Assembly: GCA_017415185.1 (NCBI GenBank)
Contig: JAFQHZ010000001.1
Location: 1-37,174, forward strand
Origin: Candidatus Gastranaerophilales bacterium
Lineage (GTDB): Bacteria; Cyanobacteriota; Vampirovibrionia; Gastranaerophilales; Gastranaerophilaceae
Direction of reading: 5' to 3'
DNA length: 37,174 bases
In this document: positions 20,962 through 29,599 of the stretch, in pieces
Layout of the letters: every line of letters begins with the position of its first letter
Position numbering within the stretch: the stretch's first letter is position 1
The notes under the pieces: model-generated
The model's input: only the letters and a program-made list of their open reading frames with translations
Database searches by the model: none
Told to the model about the DNA's origin: nothing
Program-made: the position numbers and the translations under genes

Positions 20962-22764
20962 ATGAAAAAACTTGAACATATTAGAAACTTTAGCATAATA
21001 GCCCACATTGACCACGGCAAATCAACATTAGCGGATAGATTGCTTGAGGCAACAGATACAATTTCAAAGCGTGAAATGCAAGACCAATTGCTTGATACAA
21101 TGGATATAGAACGTGAACGTGGCATTACCATTAAGCTAAACGCTGCAAAAATGAATTACAAAGCGAAAGACGGCAAGGATTATATTTTAAATTTAATCGA
21201 TACTCCTGGTCACGTTGATTTTTCTTATGAAGTTTCTCGTTCTCTTGCAGCTTGCGAGGGTGCATTGCTTATTGTTGACGCTACACAAGGCGTTGAAGCT
21301 CAGACATTAGCAAATGTTTATCTTGCTATGGAACAAAATTTGGAAATTATTCCAATTATAAATAAAATCGACCTTCCTTCAGCAGATGTTGAAAGAGTTA
21401 AAAAAGAAATTGAAGACGTTTTAGGAATTGATGCTAGCATGGCAATTCCTGTGAGCGCTAAAACAGGACAAGGAATCGAAGATGTTCTTGAGGCAATTGT
21501 TCAATATGTTCCTGCTCCTGATGATACATCCGAAAAACCATTAAGAGCGTTAGTTTTCGATAGTGCTTATGATGCTTATCTTGGAACAATTTGTTTCTTT
21601 AAAGTTGTCGATGGCTCAATTAAATTGGGCGATAAAATCAAATTTATGGCAACTGGAAGAGAATTTGAAGTTATCGAACTTGGCTTTTTAAATCCAAGCC
21701 GCAACCAAGTTCCGCTGCTAAATACCGGCGAAGTTGGATATTTTGCGGGCTCAATTAAAGAAATAACTCGTTTTGTTGGCGATACTATTACTCTAGTTAA
21801 TAATCCTGCGCCTGAACCTCTTGAGGGTTACAAAGAAGCAAAACCAATGGTTTTTTCAGGGTTATATCCGGTAAACAACGAAGATTATCACGAATTAAAA
21901 GAAGCTCTTGAAAAATTAAAACTTTCTGATAGCTCTATAACTTATGAACCTGAAACATCAAATGCGCTTGGTTTTGGATTCCGTTGCGGATTTTTGGGCA
22001 TGTTGCACATGGAAATTGCTCAAGAGCGCTTGGAGCGTGAATATGACCTTTCTTTGATTACAACTGCTCCTTCTGTAATTTATAGGGTTTATAAAACCGA
22101 CGGTTCAATGGTTGAAATTGATAACCCTGCGGAACTTCCTGCTCCTCAATATAGAGATTATATTGAAGAACCTTATGTTAAAGTTAATGTTTTTACTCCT
22201 AACGATTATGTTGGAACTTTAATGGAATTATGCCAAGATAAGCGTGGAATTTTTATAAATATGCATTATATTGATGATATTCGTGTTAATTTAGAATATC
22301 ACGTTCCATTGTCTGAAGTTATTACTGATTTTTACGACCAATTAAAATCTCGTTCAAAGGGTTACGCTTCTTTGGATTACGAATTCCATGATTATAAAAA
22401 ATCAGATCTTGTAAAAATGGATATTTTGCTTGCGGGCGAAGTTGTTGACGCTTTGTCTGTGATTTGTCATAAGGATTCTGCTTATGGCATTGGGCAAAAA
22501 TTAACCAATAAATTAAGAGAAATTATTCCTCGTCAAATGTTTGAAGTTGCTATCCAAGCAGCAATTGGCGGAAGAGTTATTGCAAGAACAAACATCAAAG
22601 CTTTAAGAAAATCGGTTCTTGATAAGTGTTATGGCGGTGACATTTCTCGTAAACGCAAGCTTTTGGAAAAACAAAAACGTGGTAAAAAGCGCATGAAAGC
22701 AGTTGGAAGGGTTGAAATTCCTCAAGAGGCTTTCATGGCAGTATTATCATTGAATGAAGAATAA
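20962..22764 (+). CDS. lepA: Elongation factor 4 (LepA)
   Basis: This ribosome-associated translational GTPase acts on stalled or mis-translocated ribosomes. The G motifs are AHIDHGKST (G1, ~14-22), DTPGHVDF (G3) and NKIDLPSAD (G4). The LepA-specific C-terminal domain ends [20 protein letters not shown] then [15 protein letters not shown], which distinguishes it from EF-G. At 600 residues it is full length. I use ATG 20962; an ATG at 20932 would place the TATAAT box inside the gene and adds ten atypical residues. It is a single gene whose stop lies one base from the convergent Nudix gene stop. Confidence 0.97.
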   Translation: MKKLEHIRNFSIIAHIDHGKSTLADRLLEATDTISKREMQDQLLDTMDIERERGITIKLNAAKMNYKAKDGKDYILNLIDTPGHVDFSYEVSRSLAACEGALLIVDATQGVEAQTLANVYLAMEQNLEIIPIINKIDLPSADVERVKKEIEDVLGIDASMAIPVSAKTGQGIEDVLEAIVQYVPAPDDTSEKPLRALVFDSAYDAYLGTICFFKVVDGSIKLGDKIKFMATGREFEVIELGFLNPSRNQVPLLNTGEVGYFAGSIKEITRFVGDTITLVNNPAPEPLEGYKEAKPMVFSGLYPVNNEDYHELKEALEKLKLSDSSITYEPETSNALGFGFRCGFLGMLHMEIAQERLEREYDLSLITTAPSVIYRVYKTDGSMVEIDNPAELPAPQYRDYIEEPYVKVNVFTPNDYVGTLMELCQDKRGIFINMHYIDDIRVNLEYHVPLSEVITDFYDQLKSRSKGYASLDYEFHDYKKSDLVKMDILLAGEVVDALSVICHKDSAYGIGQKLTNKLREIIPRQMFEVAIQAAIGGRVIARTNIKALRKSVLDKCYGGDISRKRKLLEKQKRGKKRMKAVGRVEIPQEAFMAVLSLNEE

Positions 22765-22765
22765 A

Positions 22766-23344
22766 TTATAAATTATTTAATCGGTTCAATGCATAATAAA
22801 TTCCGCAAACTGTTGCAGCAGCAATAGAGATTTCTTTGCTATTTATGTTTTGCAAATGAGAATGAATATTTTTTGCAGGAGTTAAATATCTTTCTGTGAT
22901 GATTCCGCCATCATCAACTGGTTTTTGCTTGATATCGTATTCATCCACAATTGCAGTAACATAGGAAAGGGTTTCTGATGACAACCCTGCGCTTGTTGAA
23001 CAATTTTCAAGCTCAATAAAAAGCTTGTTTGCAACTAGCCCCGTTTCTTCTAGTAGTTCTTTTTTAGCGCAATCAAGCATTTTTTCGTTTTTGTCATTGT
23101 CGCCAATTAGTCCTGCTGCGGATTCAAGGCAAAATTTTGCTTTGTTTTCAGCGCTTATTGGTGGTCTTATTGTTTTAAAAAGTAAAAAATTATATTCGTT
23201 GTCTTTTTTAACTAATGTCGTAATGACAACAGCGCTATCGTGGTTATTTGTGTCATTTGTTCTTCGAACATAGTACCAATCTTTGTTTGATGGTGATTTT
23301 GCTGATTTGAATTCTAAAAATTTTGTTGAAGAAATTATTGTCAT
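22766..23344 (-). CDS. Nudix hydrolase, ADP-ribose pyrophosphatase-like
   Basis: The Nudix box is visible as G-x5-E-x7-K-E-L-x-E-E-T-G-L (AAGLIGDNDKNE then AKKELLEETGL), with K in place of the usual R. The flanking sequence (FLLFKTIRPPI before, SSETLSYVTAIVDEYD after) fits NDP-sugar or ADP-ribose pyrophosphatases; the exact substrate is unknown. At 192 residues it is of normal size. Its ATG overlaps the stop of the ThiE-like gene by 4 bases (ATGA), indicating translational coupling. Confidence 0.88.
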   Translation of the reverse strand: MTIISSTKFLEFKSAKSPSNKDWYYVRRTNDTNNHDSAVVITTLVKKDNEYNFLLFKTIRPPISAENKAKFCLESAAGLIGDNDKNEKMLDCAKKELLEETGLVANKLFIELENCSTSAGLSSETLSYVTAIVDEYDIKQKPVDDGGIITERYLTPAKNIHSHLQNINSKEISIAAATVCGIYYALNRLNNL

Positions 23345-23832
23345 AAAATTTCCTTATCTACTTCTATAATTTTTATGTCTTTTAGCGAGCTTATTTTAGC
23401 TTTTATTGAGGGATTAATATCTGAATCAAGACAAACATAGTCAAATTTGTTTTCAAGCGCTTCAAGAGCATTTTCAAAGCTTGAAATATAAGAACAAAAT
23501 ATTTTATCGTCGTGGATAATTTTTTGTGCTTGATTAATTGTCACATCTTGACTAGAAAGACAAACTCCATCTGCTTCAACAACTTGTGCTATATCGACTC
23601 TTGAATTTATAATTAATAATGAATCATAAATTGAGCACAATTGTCTGATTTTTTGTGCGGTTTCGATGTTTTGTTTATCGGTTGCGTTTTTAATATAAAA
23701 ATGAACTATTTTTATGCCATTATTAAGCGCTAAAGCGACTTTGTTCAATATTTTGTCTTGAGAAAATTCATCGATTTTTGATATATCAATTGCTTTTGAT
23801 TTATTTTTAAGCAAAATTTCTTTTATATTCAT
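23341..23832 (-). CDS. Short ThiE/TenI-like TIM-barrel protein
   Basis: The segment LLIINSRVDIAQVVEADGVCLSS matches the 'LIINDRVDLA...GADGVHLGQ' core of thiamine-phosphate synthase and TenI proteins. At 163 residues it is clearly shorter than ThiE (~210), and the C-terminal glycine-rich phosphate-binding strand (AIGGI-type) is missing. It therefore may not make thiamine phosphate and could be a degenerate or repurposed relative. No frameshift is seen; the frame ends normally in the 4-base overlap with the Nudix gene. No thiamine gene or TPP riboswitch is nearby. The Shine-Dalgarno is weak (GGGT). Confidence 0.65.
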   Translation of the reverse strand: MNIKEILLKNKSKAIDISKIDEFSQDKILNKVALALNNGIKIVHFYIKNATDKQNIETAQKIRQLCSIYDSLLIINSRVDIAQVVEADGVCLSSQDVTINQAQKIIHDDKIFCSYISSFENALEALENKFDYVCLDSDINPSIKAKISSLKDIKIIEVDKEIL

Positions 23833-23899
23833 AATTACCCAATTGACTATATATTAAAGATTATAGCTAATTTTTAACTAATTTAATAGTCTTATTTTT

Positions 23900-24463
23900 A
23901 TGGATGAATATAGAGTTGAATTAATCAAAAAAGCGCAAAAAGGCGACAAAATTGCGCTTGATAAGCTAATTAAAAATGAGCAAGGAACAATTAAAACCAT
24001 GCTTTATTATTTAAATAAAAATTCTAATGATGTTGTTGATTTAGCACAAGAAATATTATTAAAAATTTCAAAAAATATTAAACAATTAAAAAGCCCCTTA
24101 GCTTTTAAAACTTGGGTTAATCAAATTGTTATAAATGCGTATTATGATAATTTAAGAAAAAAGAAAAAAGACAATCAAATAATTACAATTAACACTAGTG
24201 ACGCTAAATTGTTTGAAATTGCAGACAACGCCTCAAATCCACAAGATTCCCTATTGAATGATGAATTAGATAAAGTTATTAAAAAATCAATTAATAACTT
24301 ACCATCTCAATATAAAATCCCTATTGCACTAAGAGAAATTCAAGGCTTATCTTATGACGAAATTTCAAACATAACGAATTCGACAATTGGAACAGTAAAA
24401 TCAAGAATTGCAAGGGCGAGAGCAAAAATTAAAAGTGATATTTTAAAGTATTCAAGGGCATAA
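23900..24463 (+). CDS. ECF-type RNA polymerase sigma factor
   Basis: The 187 residues hold only regions 2 and 4. Region 2 shows DVVDLAQEILLKISKNI with the following FKTWVNQIVINAYYDNLRKKKK (2.3-2.4, -10 recognition). Region 4 shows LPSQYKIPIALREIQGLSYDEIS and the helix TNSTIGTVKSRIARARAKIK for -35 binding. It therefore directs polymerase to an alternative regulon, which is unknown here. The ATG has no Shine-Dalgarno and is preceded by TAATAG about 10 bases upstream, so a leaderless or very short leader is likely. The next ORF overlaps its stop (TAATG), and a partner or anti-sigma is expected at that place. Confidence 0.9.
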   Translation: MDEYRVELIKKAQKGDKIALDKLIKNEQGTIKTMLYYLNKNSNDVVDLAQEILLKISKNIKQLKSPLAFKTWVNQIVINAYYDNLRKKKKDNQIITINTSDAKLFEIADNASNPQDSLLNDELDKVIKKSINNLPSQYKIPIALREIQGLSYDEISNITNSTIGTVKSRIARARAKIKSDILKYSRA

Positions 24464-24642
24464 TGGTTAATTATATTGAAGAAATAAGTAAAGAATATGA
24501 TGGCATAAGTTCAATTTCTTGGATAGCGCAAAACGTAACATTTGAATATTTCAAGAAAAACTCAAATGTCGATTATTATATATTTTATTTAATTTCAAAA
24601 TCTATTCAAAAAACAAAAAGAATTTTGTCTAATCGACATTAA
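24463..24642 (+). CDS. Small ORF coupled to the sigma factor (59 aa), possible regulator
   Basis: The ATG overlaps the sigma-factor stop codon by one base, a classic coupling arrangement. It encodes 59 residues, starting MVNYIEEISKEYDGISS and ending KTKRILSNRH. The middle (VDYYIFYLISKSIQK) is mildly hydrophobic but too short and polar to be a sure membrane helix. It has no zinc motif H-x3-C-x2-C of ZAS anti-sigma factors. It ends 14 bases inside the convergent neighbour. By position it could be an anti-sigma or accessory peptide; by sequence nothing is recognised, and it might be a degenerate remnant. Confidence 0.45.
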   Translation: MVNYIEEISKEYDGISSISWIAQNVTFEYFKKNSNVDYYIFYLISKSIQKTKRILSNRH

Positions 24643-24949
24643 TTCCGTTTTCTTTAAGGGTCTTGATAAAATCTTGCGCAACTTTTTGTTGAACTTCCTG
24701 AGGAACAACTCTTAAAAGCTCAACTGTTTTAGAAATAACAGGGTCCTTATCATACCAACGAGAACCGCCATTAATTGGTTTAACCATGTGATAATATTTA
24801 TCAATGGCTTCTTTTGAAACTTTCTTTTCAAGATTGCTAAGGAAAATTTCTGCTTGTTCTCTTAGTTCAACTTGATAATCTTTTAAAATGTTGATAACTT
24901 TTAAAAGCATCGGATCATGGTCATACCATCTTTTAAACTCTTGCGTCAT
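24629..24949 (-). CDS. Small protein with two RWYDxDP modules
   Basis: The 106-aa protein consists of two related ~35-residue modules. The first starts RWYDHDPMLLKVINILKDY and the second RWYDKDPVISKTVELLR; each continues with a charged amphipathic helix (EQAEIFLSNLEK and QKVAQDFIKTLK). The linker between them is KEAIDKYYHMVKPINGGS. I remember similar RWYD-x-DP proteins annotated as hypothetical in other bacteria, with no function known. It begins 17 bases inside the murA end, with TAGGAG 6 bases before its ATG, and is thus the last gene of yidC-murA-RWYD. Convergent with the 59-aa ORF. Confidence 0.8.
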   Translation of the reverse strand: MTQEFKRWYDHDPMLLKVINILKDYQVELREQAEIFLSNLEKKVSKEAIDKYYHMVKPINGGSRWYDKDPVISKTVELLRVVPQEVQQKVAQDFIKTLKENGINVD

Positions 24950-26243
24950 TAGTAGCTCCTAATTTTAAATCGTTTTCACATATTCTTTGAGCGTCAATAT
25001 TTAAGCCTCTAAGTTTTTCGACAAAATTTTCATAACCTCTATCAATATGACCCAAAGAACCAATTTCGGTTTCGCCTCTTGCTGCAACCGCAGCAGTCAC
25101 AAGGGCTGCCCCAGCTCTTAAATCTGTTGAAGAAACGCTTGTTCCAACCATATAATCAACGCCTTTTATTATTGCATGCTTTTTATTAACAATAATATTT
25201 GCGCCCATTTTCCATAGTTCGTTTACATGCATAAATCGATTTTCATATAAGCTTTCCGTTACAACAGAAATTCCGTCTGCGCAGCATAATAATGCCATGG
25301 CAAGCGCTTGAAGATCAGTTGGAAAACCTGGATATGGTTGCGTTATAAAATTCATTGGTTTTAGGCGTTTGTTGTTTGAAACTTCCATCGTGTTTGGGTC
25401 AATTAGCTTAATATTTGCGCCCATTTCGAGAAGTTTTCCAGTAAACAAGGTTAAATGATTAGGGAAAATATTTTTAATTATTCCGCTTCCTCTTGAAGCG
25501 ATGATAATACTCATATATGTTCCAGCTTCAATTCTGTCTGGAAGAGTTGTGTATTCGCAACCTCTCAATTCAGACTGTTTTACGCCTGTAATTGTGATTT
25601 GGCTTGTACCTGCGCCAACTATATTTGCCCCCATTGATTTTAAGAAATTTGCTAAATCAACAATTTCGGGCTCTTGTGCTGCATTTTGAATTATAGTTAC
25701 GCCATTGGCTGTAACTGCCGCCATCATAACGTTTTCAGTTGCGCCAACAGATGGAATATCAAAACAAACAATTGAGCCATTAAGCTGACTAGCTTTTGCA
25801 ACAACATAACCGTCGTCAATTTTGCATTCGCAACTAAGAGCTTCAAGCCCTTTGATATGAAAATTAACTCTTCTTTCGCCAATTTTACAACCACCAGGAA
25901 GGGCGACAATTGCTTCTTTTTGTCTTCCAACAAGCGAGCCTAAAACGCAAAAACTTGCCCTCATTTTGGAAACAAATTCTTTTGAAGCAGTACAACCTGT
26001 TATATTTGTTGAATCGATTTCAATTTTTTTAAGTGTTTTGTCATATTTTGTTTTAGCGCCAAGTTCTGCTAGAACTTCAAGCATAATATCAACATCTGAA
26101 AGATTTGGGACATTATATATTACGCAAGTATCAGAACACAAAAGAGAAGCCGCCATAAGCTTCAAAACAGAATTCTTTGCTCCACTTATAGTAACTTCGC
26201 CTTTGGTTGGGGTTTGCCCCTTTATAATTAATTTTTCGCTCAC
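24933..26243 (-). CDS. murA: UDP-N-acetylglucosamine 1-carboxyvinyltransferase
   Basis: It transfers enolpyruvate from PEP to UDP-GlcNAc, the first committed step of peptidoglycan synthesis. The N-terminal GAKNSVLKLMAASLL holds the conserved Lys-Asn (K23, N24). The catalytic Cys is C119 in LPGGCKIGERRVNFHIKGLEALG-like sequence (the target of fosfomycin, so a Cys variant implies sensitivity). The late motif PDRIEAGTY and LRAGAALV are typical. At 436 residues it is complete. The start is GTG 26243, with AAAGG upstream. It lies between yidC and the RWYD gene. Confidence 0.97.
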   Translation of the reverse strand: MSEKLIIKGQTPTKGEVTISGAKNSVLKLMAASLLCSDTCVIYNVPNLSDVDIMLEVLAELGAKTKYDKTLKKIEIDSTNITGCTASKEFVSKMRASFCVLGSLVGRQKEAIVALPGGCKIGERRVNFHIKGLEALSCECKIDDGYVVAKASQLNGSIVCFDIPSVGATENVMMAAVTANGVTIIQNAAQEPEIVDLANFLKSMGANIVGAGTSQITITGVKQSELRGCEYTTLPDRIEAGTYMSIIIASRGSGIIKNIFPNHLTLFTGKLLEMGANIKLIDPNTMEVSNNKRLKPMNFITQPYPGFPTDLQALAMALLCCADGISVVTESLYENRFMHVNELWKMGANIIVNKKHAIIKGVDYMVGTSVSSTDLRAGAALVTAAVAARGETEIGSLGHIDRGYENFVEKLRGLNIDAQRICENDLKLGATNDARV

Positions 26244-26269
26244 AATATCTACCTTTTCTAACTGATTTT

Positions 26270-26293
26270 ATTATAAATTTCAATGTATTGAAA
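26270..26293 (-). promoter_or_regulatory. Possible murA promoter with palindrome
   Basis: On the minus strand a TATAAT (26275-26270) lies ~27 bases before the GTG start of murA. Immediately upstream is the inverted repeat TTTCAA-N4-TTGAAA (26278-26293), which covers the spacer/-35 area and could be an operator. There is no strong -35. Confidence 0.35.
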
Positions 26294-26327
26294 GTTTATA
26301 GGCAAAAAATAAAATTTTTGTAGGATA

Positions 26328-27434
26328 TTATTTGCTATTTTTGTCGTCAACAACTTTTGCATCGATAACTTTTGCATCAATTATGTTGTTGTCTTGATTT
26401 TTTTCTTTTTCTTTATTTGCTTCTTCTATTTCTAATTGTTTATTGATAACAATTGTTTGGAATATTTGGAAAACATTACTTGTAACTAAATATAGCAATG
26501 CACCAGCTGGAATTGGAATAAATATGAAAGTCATACCAATCATTACAGGCATAATTTTACCCATAGATTTTTGAATTGCTGCTTGTTGAGGGTCTTGGTT
26601 TTTGTTTTGAGTTGTAGCCATCATAATTTTTTGAGATAGCCAAATTGTTAAAATAAACAATGCAACTAAGAAAATAACATCGTAATGCATAGCGTTTTCT
26701 GCTGCAACAGTTGGAATTGAAGCAACGAGGATATCGCCCATTCTTTTGAATTCAATGTTTTCGGTTTCCTTAGTTAAAATATTCATAACTGAAACTTCGG
26801 CTTTTGTAACTTTATTTAACTGTGCAAAATTAAGATTTAAGTTATCAAGAGCCATTTTGAGTTCAACTGGTGAACCATCGATGATTTCGCCTTGAACTTC
26901 AATTGCTTTATTTGGTTTTTGAATTTTGATTGTTTCAGGTTTATCGGTGTCTAAATAAACAATTGCGGATTTTCCGCTTTGGAATTGTGCGTTTTTAGTT
27001 ATAGAAAATTGACCATCAAGAGATATTCCTGCTGTTGATCTAATTGTTGAATCCAGTCTTTTAATGAAAAGGAAATTTGAATCTCCAGCCATTTGAATAA
27101 ATTGTGGACTCATTAATGCGCTATAAAGCATAATGAAAACAGGAATTTGAATTAACATTGGCAAACAACCAGCAGTTGGGTTGAAGTTGTTTTCTTTATA
27201 AAATTCCATCATTTTTTGTTGCATTAATTGAGGATTGTTCTTATATTTCTCCTGAATCATTTTCATTTTAGGAGTAAGATTTTGCATGTTTTTCATTGAA
27301 CGTTGTTGTGAAACATTCAAATGCCATAAACAAATTCTCATTAATATTGTAAAAACAATAATTGCCATGCCGTATGAGCCAACAAAGCTCTTTAAAACGT
27401 CCAAAAATTGTATGGTTAATGCTACGAAATCCAT
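26328..27434 (-). CDS. yidC: YidC/Oxa1 membrane protein insertase
   Basis: It inserts and folds membrane proteins, alone or with SecYEG. It starts with TM1 (residues ~5-38), which carries the essential groove arginine R33 (LMRICLWHLN). The cytoplasmic hairpin follows (QNLTPKMKMIQEKYKNNP to ENNFNPTAGC), then TM2 (CLPMLIQIPVFIMLYSALM), TM3 (VIFLVALFILTIWLSQKI, ~253-270) and TM4/5 around 296-330. There is no N-terminal P1 domain, but residues ~135-248 form an extra soluble, beta-rich loop between TM2 and TM3, as I recall for cyanobacterial YidC. The C-tail repeats IDAKVIDAKV. The ATG has GAGGAGA upstream. It is first in yidC-murA-RWYD and divergent from mnmE. Confidence 0.94.
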   Translation of the reverse strand: MDFVALTIQFLDVLKSFVGSYGMAIIVFTILMRICLWHLNVSQQRSMKNMQNLTPKMKMIQEKYKNNPQLMQQKMMEFYKENNFNPTAGCLPMLIQIPVFIMLYSALMSPQFIQMAGDSNFLFIKRLDSTIRSTAGISLDGQFSITKNAQFQSGKSAIVYLDTDKPETIKIQKPNKAIEVQGEIIDGSPVELKMALDNLNLNFAQLNKVTKAEVSVMNILTKETENIEFKRMGDILVASIPTVAAENAMHYDVIFLVALFILTIWLSQKIMMATTQNKNQDPQQAAIQKSMGKIMPVMIGMTFIFIPIPAGALLYLVTSNVFQIFQTIVINKQLEIEEANKEKEKNQDNNIIDAKVIDAKVVDDKNSK

Positions 27435-27495
27435 TATTATCTCCTCAAAAATTAAATAGTCTTAAAAATATATGTTTATTTTACTATGAACATGA

Positions 27496-27508
27496 TAAAA
27501 TTTGCTAT
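27496..27508 (+). promoter_or_regulatory. -10 box directly before mnmE start
   Basis: TAAAAT (27496-27501) is followed by 7 bases and ATG 27509 with no Shine-Dalgarno. The -35 is weak. This fits leaderless initiation. Confidence 0.5.
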
Positions 27509-28831
27509 ATGGAAAACAATTTTGATACAATTTGCGCAATAATAACCCCGCTTGCAACTGGAGCCGTTGGAATAATAAGGATTTCGGGCGATAAATCTTT
27601 TAATATTGCTCAAGAAATATTTGATAAGAAAATCAAACCTAAAATGATAAATTATGGGCATATTATCGATGGAAATGACGTTATAGACGAAGTTATCATA
27701 CTTCCTTTTGTTGCTCCGCATAGCTATACAGGCGATGATGTCATTGAAATTCAAACCCATGGAAGCCCAATTGTCTTAAATTCTGTTTTAGAGTTGATTT
27801 TATCAAAAGGTGCAAGGCTTGCTTTAAGAGGGGAATTTACTAAGCGTGCTTTTTTAAACCATAGAATTGACTTATCTCAAGCAGAAGCAATTTTAGATAT
27901 TATTCAGTCAAAAAGCGCAAAATCGGCTCAAAATGCTTTATCTAATTTGGGCGGATATTTAAAAAACAAAACTAACGAAATTAAAAATAATTTAATTGAA
28001 ATTTATTCAAAAGTTATTGCTTCAGTCGATTTTCCTGAAGATGTTGCTGAAGTTGATACAAATTATATCGTTTCGAAATGTAGTGATAATATTCTTCAAT
28101 TGGAAGAAATTTTAAATAACTCTAGAAGTCACGATTTTATTAGGGATGGACTAAATGCTTGTTTAATCGGAAAACCTAATGTTGGCAAAAGTTCGCTTTT
28201 TAATGCACTTTTAAATTACACTCGTGCAATTGTTACTCCAATTGAAGGTACAACTCGTGACACAATTAAAGAAGCAATCAATTTAAATGGATATTTAATC
28301 AATTTTATTGATACAGCAGGAATTCGAGACAAAGAAAAAGCAGATTTAGTTGAACAAATTGGAATTGATAATTCGCTTGAAGCAATTGAAAATAGCGAAA
28401 TTGTATTATTTTTGTTTGAAAATTCTTTGTCTGAAATCGAAGAAGAATTGATTGAAAGAGCAAAAAATAAACAAATATTGTTTATCAAAACAAAATGTGA
28501 TATAAATTCAACTTCTGTCGATAATTCGCTTGAAATTAGCTCAAAAACAGGCTTTGGAATTGACAAATTAAAAGAAAAAATAACCGAAATTATTAAAAAT
28601 TTAATTCCGCAAGATTCTAATTACACAACAAACAAGCGCCAGCAAACCTGTCTTTTGAGAGCGAAAGAGTCGCTTTATAATGTTATTAAAACTTCTGAAT
28701 TTAATTCTGATGCTGATTTGTTTGCAATGGATTTAAAACAATCAATTCTTGCGCTTGATGAAATCACTGGCGAAGTCTTAACTGATACAATTTTAGACAA
28801 TATATTTGACAATTTTTGTATTGGCAAATAA
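27509..28831 (+). CDS. mnmE: tRNA modification GTPase MnmE
   Basis: With MnmG it adds the carboxymethylaminomethyl group to wobble uridine 34 of certain tRNAs. The N-terminal domain opens DTICAIITPLATGAVGIIRISG (folate-binding fold). The inserted G domain shows GKPNVGKSSLFN (G1), DTAGIRD (G3) and TKCD (G4). The last residues CIGK are the MnmE signature with the catalytic Cys. It has 440 residues. I chose ATG 27509, as the longer frame from 27362 would pass through the yidC start and promoter region. Its stop is 2 bases from the convergent unknown gene. Confidence 0.97.
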   Translation: MENNFDTICAIITPLATGAVGIIRISGDKSFNIAQEIFDKKIKPKMINYGHIIDGNDVIDEVIILPFVAPHSYTGDDVIEIQTHGSPIVLNSVLELILSKGARLALRGEFTKRAFLNHRIDLSQAEAILDIIQSKSAKSAQNALSNLGGYLKNKTNEIKNNLIEIYSKVIASVDFPEDVAEVDTNYIVSKCSDNILQLEEILNNSRSHDFIRDGLNACLIGKPNVGKSSLFNALLNYTRAIVTPIEGTTRDTIKEAINLNGYLINFIDTAGIRDKEKADLVEQIGIDNSLEAIENSEIVLFLFENSLSEIEEELIERAKNKQILFIKTKCDINSTSVDNSLEISSKTGFGIDKLKEKITEIIKNLIPQDSNYTTNKRQQTCLLRAKESLYNVIKTSEFNSDADLFAMDLKQSILALDEITGEVLTDTILDNIFDNFCIGK

Positions 28832-28833
28832 GC

Positions 28834-29589
28834 CTATTTTATTGGTAAATATATAATTCTATATCTTGTATATTCGCCATCTGCGCTGTAAATAACTTTG
28901 TTTATTCTGCCTTTTTCATCCATTAATTCATCAAGTGGTTTTTCTTTGGAAATACAAGAAAGTCCATGAATTGCTGGCATTAAGATATCGTTAGCTTTAA
29001 CTCCTGGGTTACAAATTGTTTTCAGCGGATTTTTTGTACTTCCATCTAATAAATAGTTTTTAACTCGAGAATCATTGAATATTTTAACAATATCCATTTG
29101 CAATGGCGTTGGTTCTTTGCTATCAGATTTTAAACAATAAACCTGCTCGCAATCAACAAAACGTTTGATTTGCTCTTTTTCTTGGGGCTTGTCTTTTTTT
29201 GGAATTTCAAAGATTTCTTCGTGTCTGAAAAATGAATTGAAAACAACAAAAAGTTGACCTTCTTTGTTTGTTCCGCTAACCATAAAAAGGTCTTGCGTTG
29301 GGTCTATTCCGTGGAATTTGCAAAGGTTTTTTATGCTTTGAGGAATTTTTGCGTTTATCTCGTCTTTTTGTGCTTCCCAAAGGGCGATGTCGGTTCTTTT
29401 GTCGTCTTGAGTATAGCCAAGAACTTTCATCATTGCTTTTCTGCTGATTTTGTCTGGAACGATTGTCGTTTGAATTGGTTTTGGTTCGGTTTTTTGCCAA
29501 TTATCGCTTTCTGGAAGCAATTCATTTAAATCTATTTGTTTAAAGCTTCCTTTGAATGTTGTTATATTTGGTTTTAAAGTTACTTGCAT
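28834..29589 (-). CDS. Unknown protein, paralog of next gene upstream
   Basis: I do not recognise this 251-aa family. It starts MQVTLKPNITTFKGSF; there is no signal peptide. Comparison with the adjacent 230-aa protein (29600-30292) shows a shared frame: an N-terminal MQV-x-L, an RTD in the first third, an IDP-x4-LF-(M/I)-x-S strand, VVFNS, a late PT-x2-Q...KIF-x-DS...LL-x-GS...NP...I block, and a closing VI-(Y/F)-S-x-DGE. So the two are tandem duplicates that have diverged. The Shine-Dalgarno is AAGGAAA. It lies 10 bases after its paralog and is cotranscribed. A conserved soluble fold is likely. Confidence 0.75.
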   Translation of the reverse strand: MQVTLKPNITTFKGSFKQIDLNELLPESDNWQKTEPKPIQTTIVPDKISRKAMMKVLGYTQDDKRTDIALWEAQKDEINAKIPQSIKNLCKFHGIDPTQDLFMVSGTNKEGQLFVVFNSFFRHEEIFEIPKKDKPQEKEQIKRFVDCEQVYCLKSDSKEPTPLQMDIVKIFNDSRVKNYLLDGSTKNPLKTICNPGVKANDILMPAIHGLSCISKEKPLDELMDEKGRINKVIYSADGEYTRYRIIYLPIK

Positions 29590-29599
29590 CGTTTTTTCC

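Noticed and set aside
28349-28366. Sequence in mnmE resembling the regional motif (TTGGAATTGATAAT)
   Set aside because: Only the right part matches and it is explained by the codons for IGIDN; the palindromic left part is missing.
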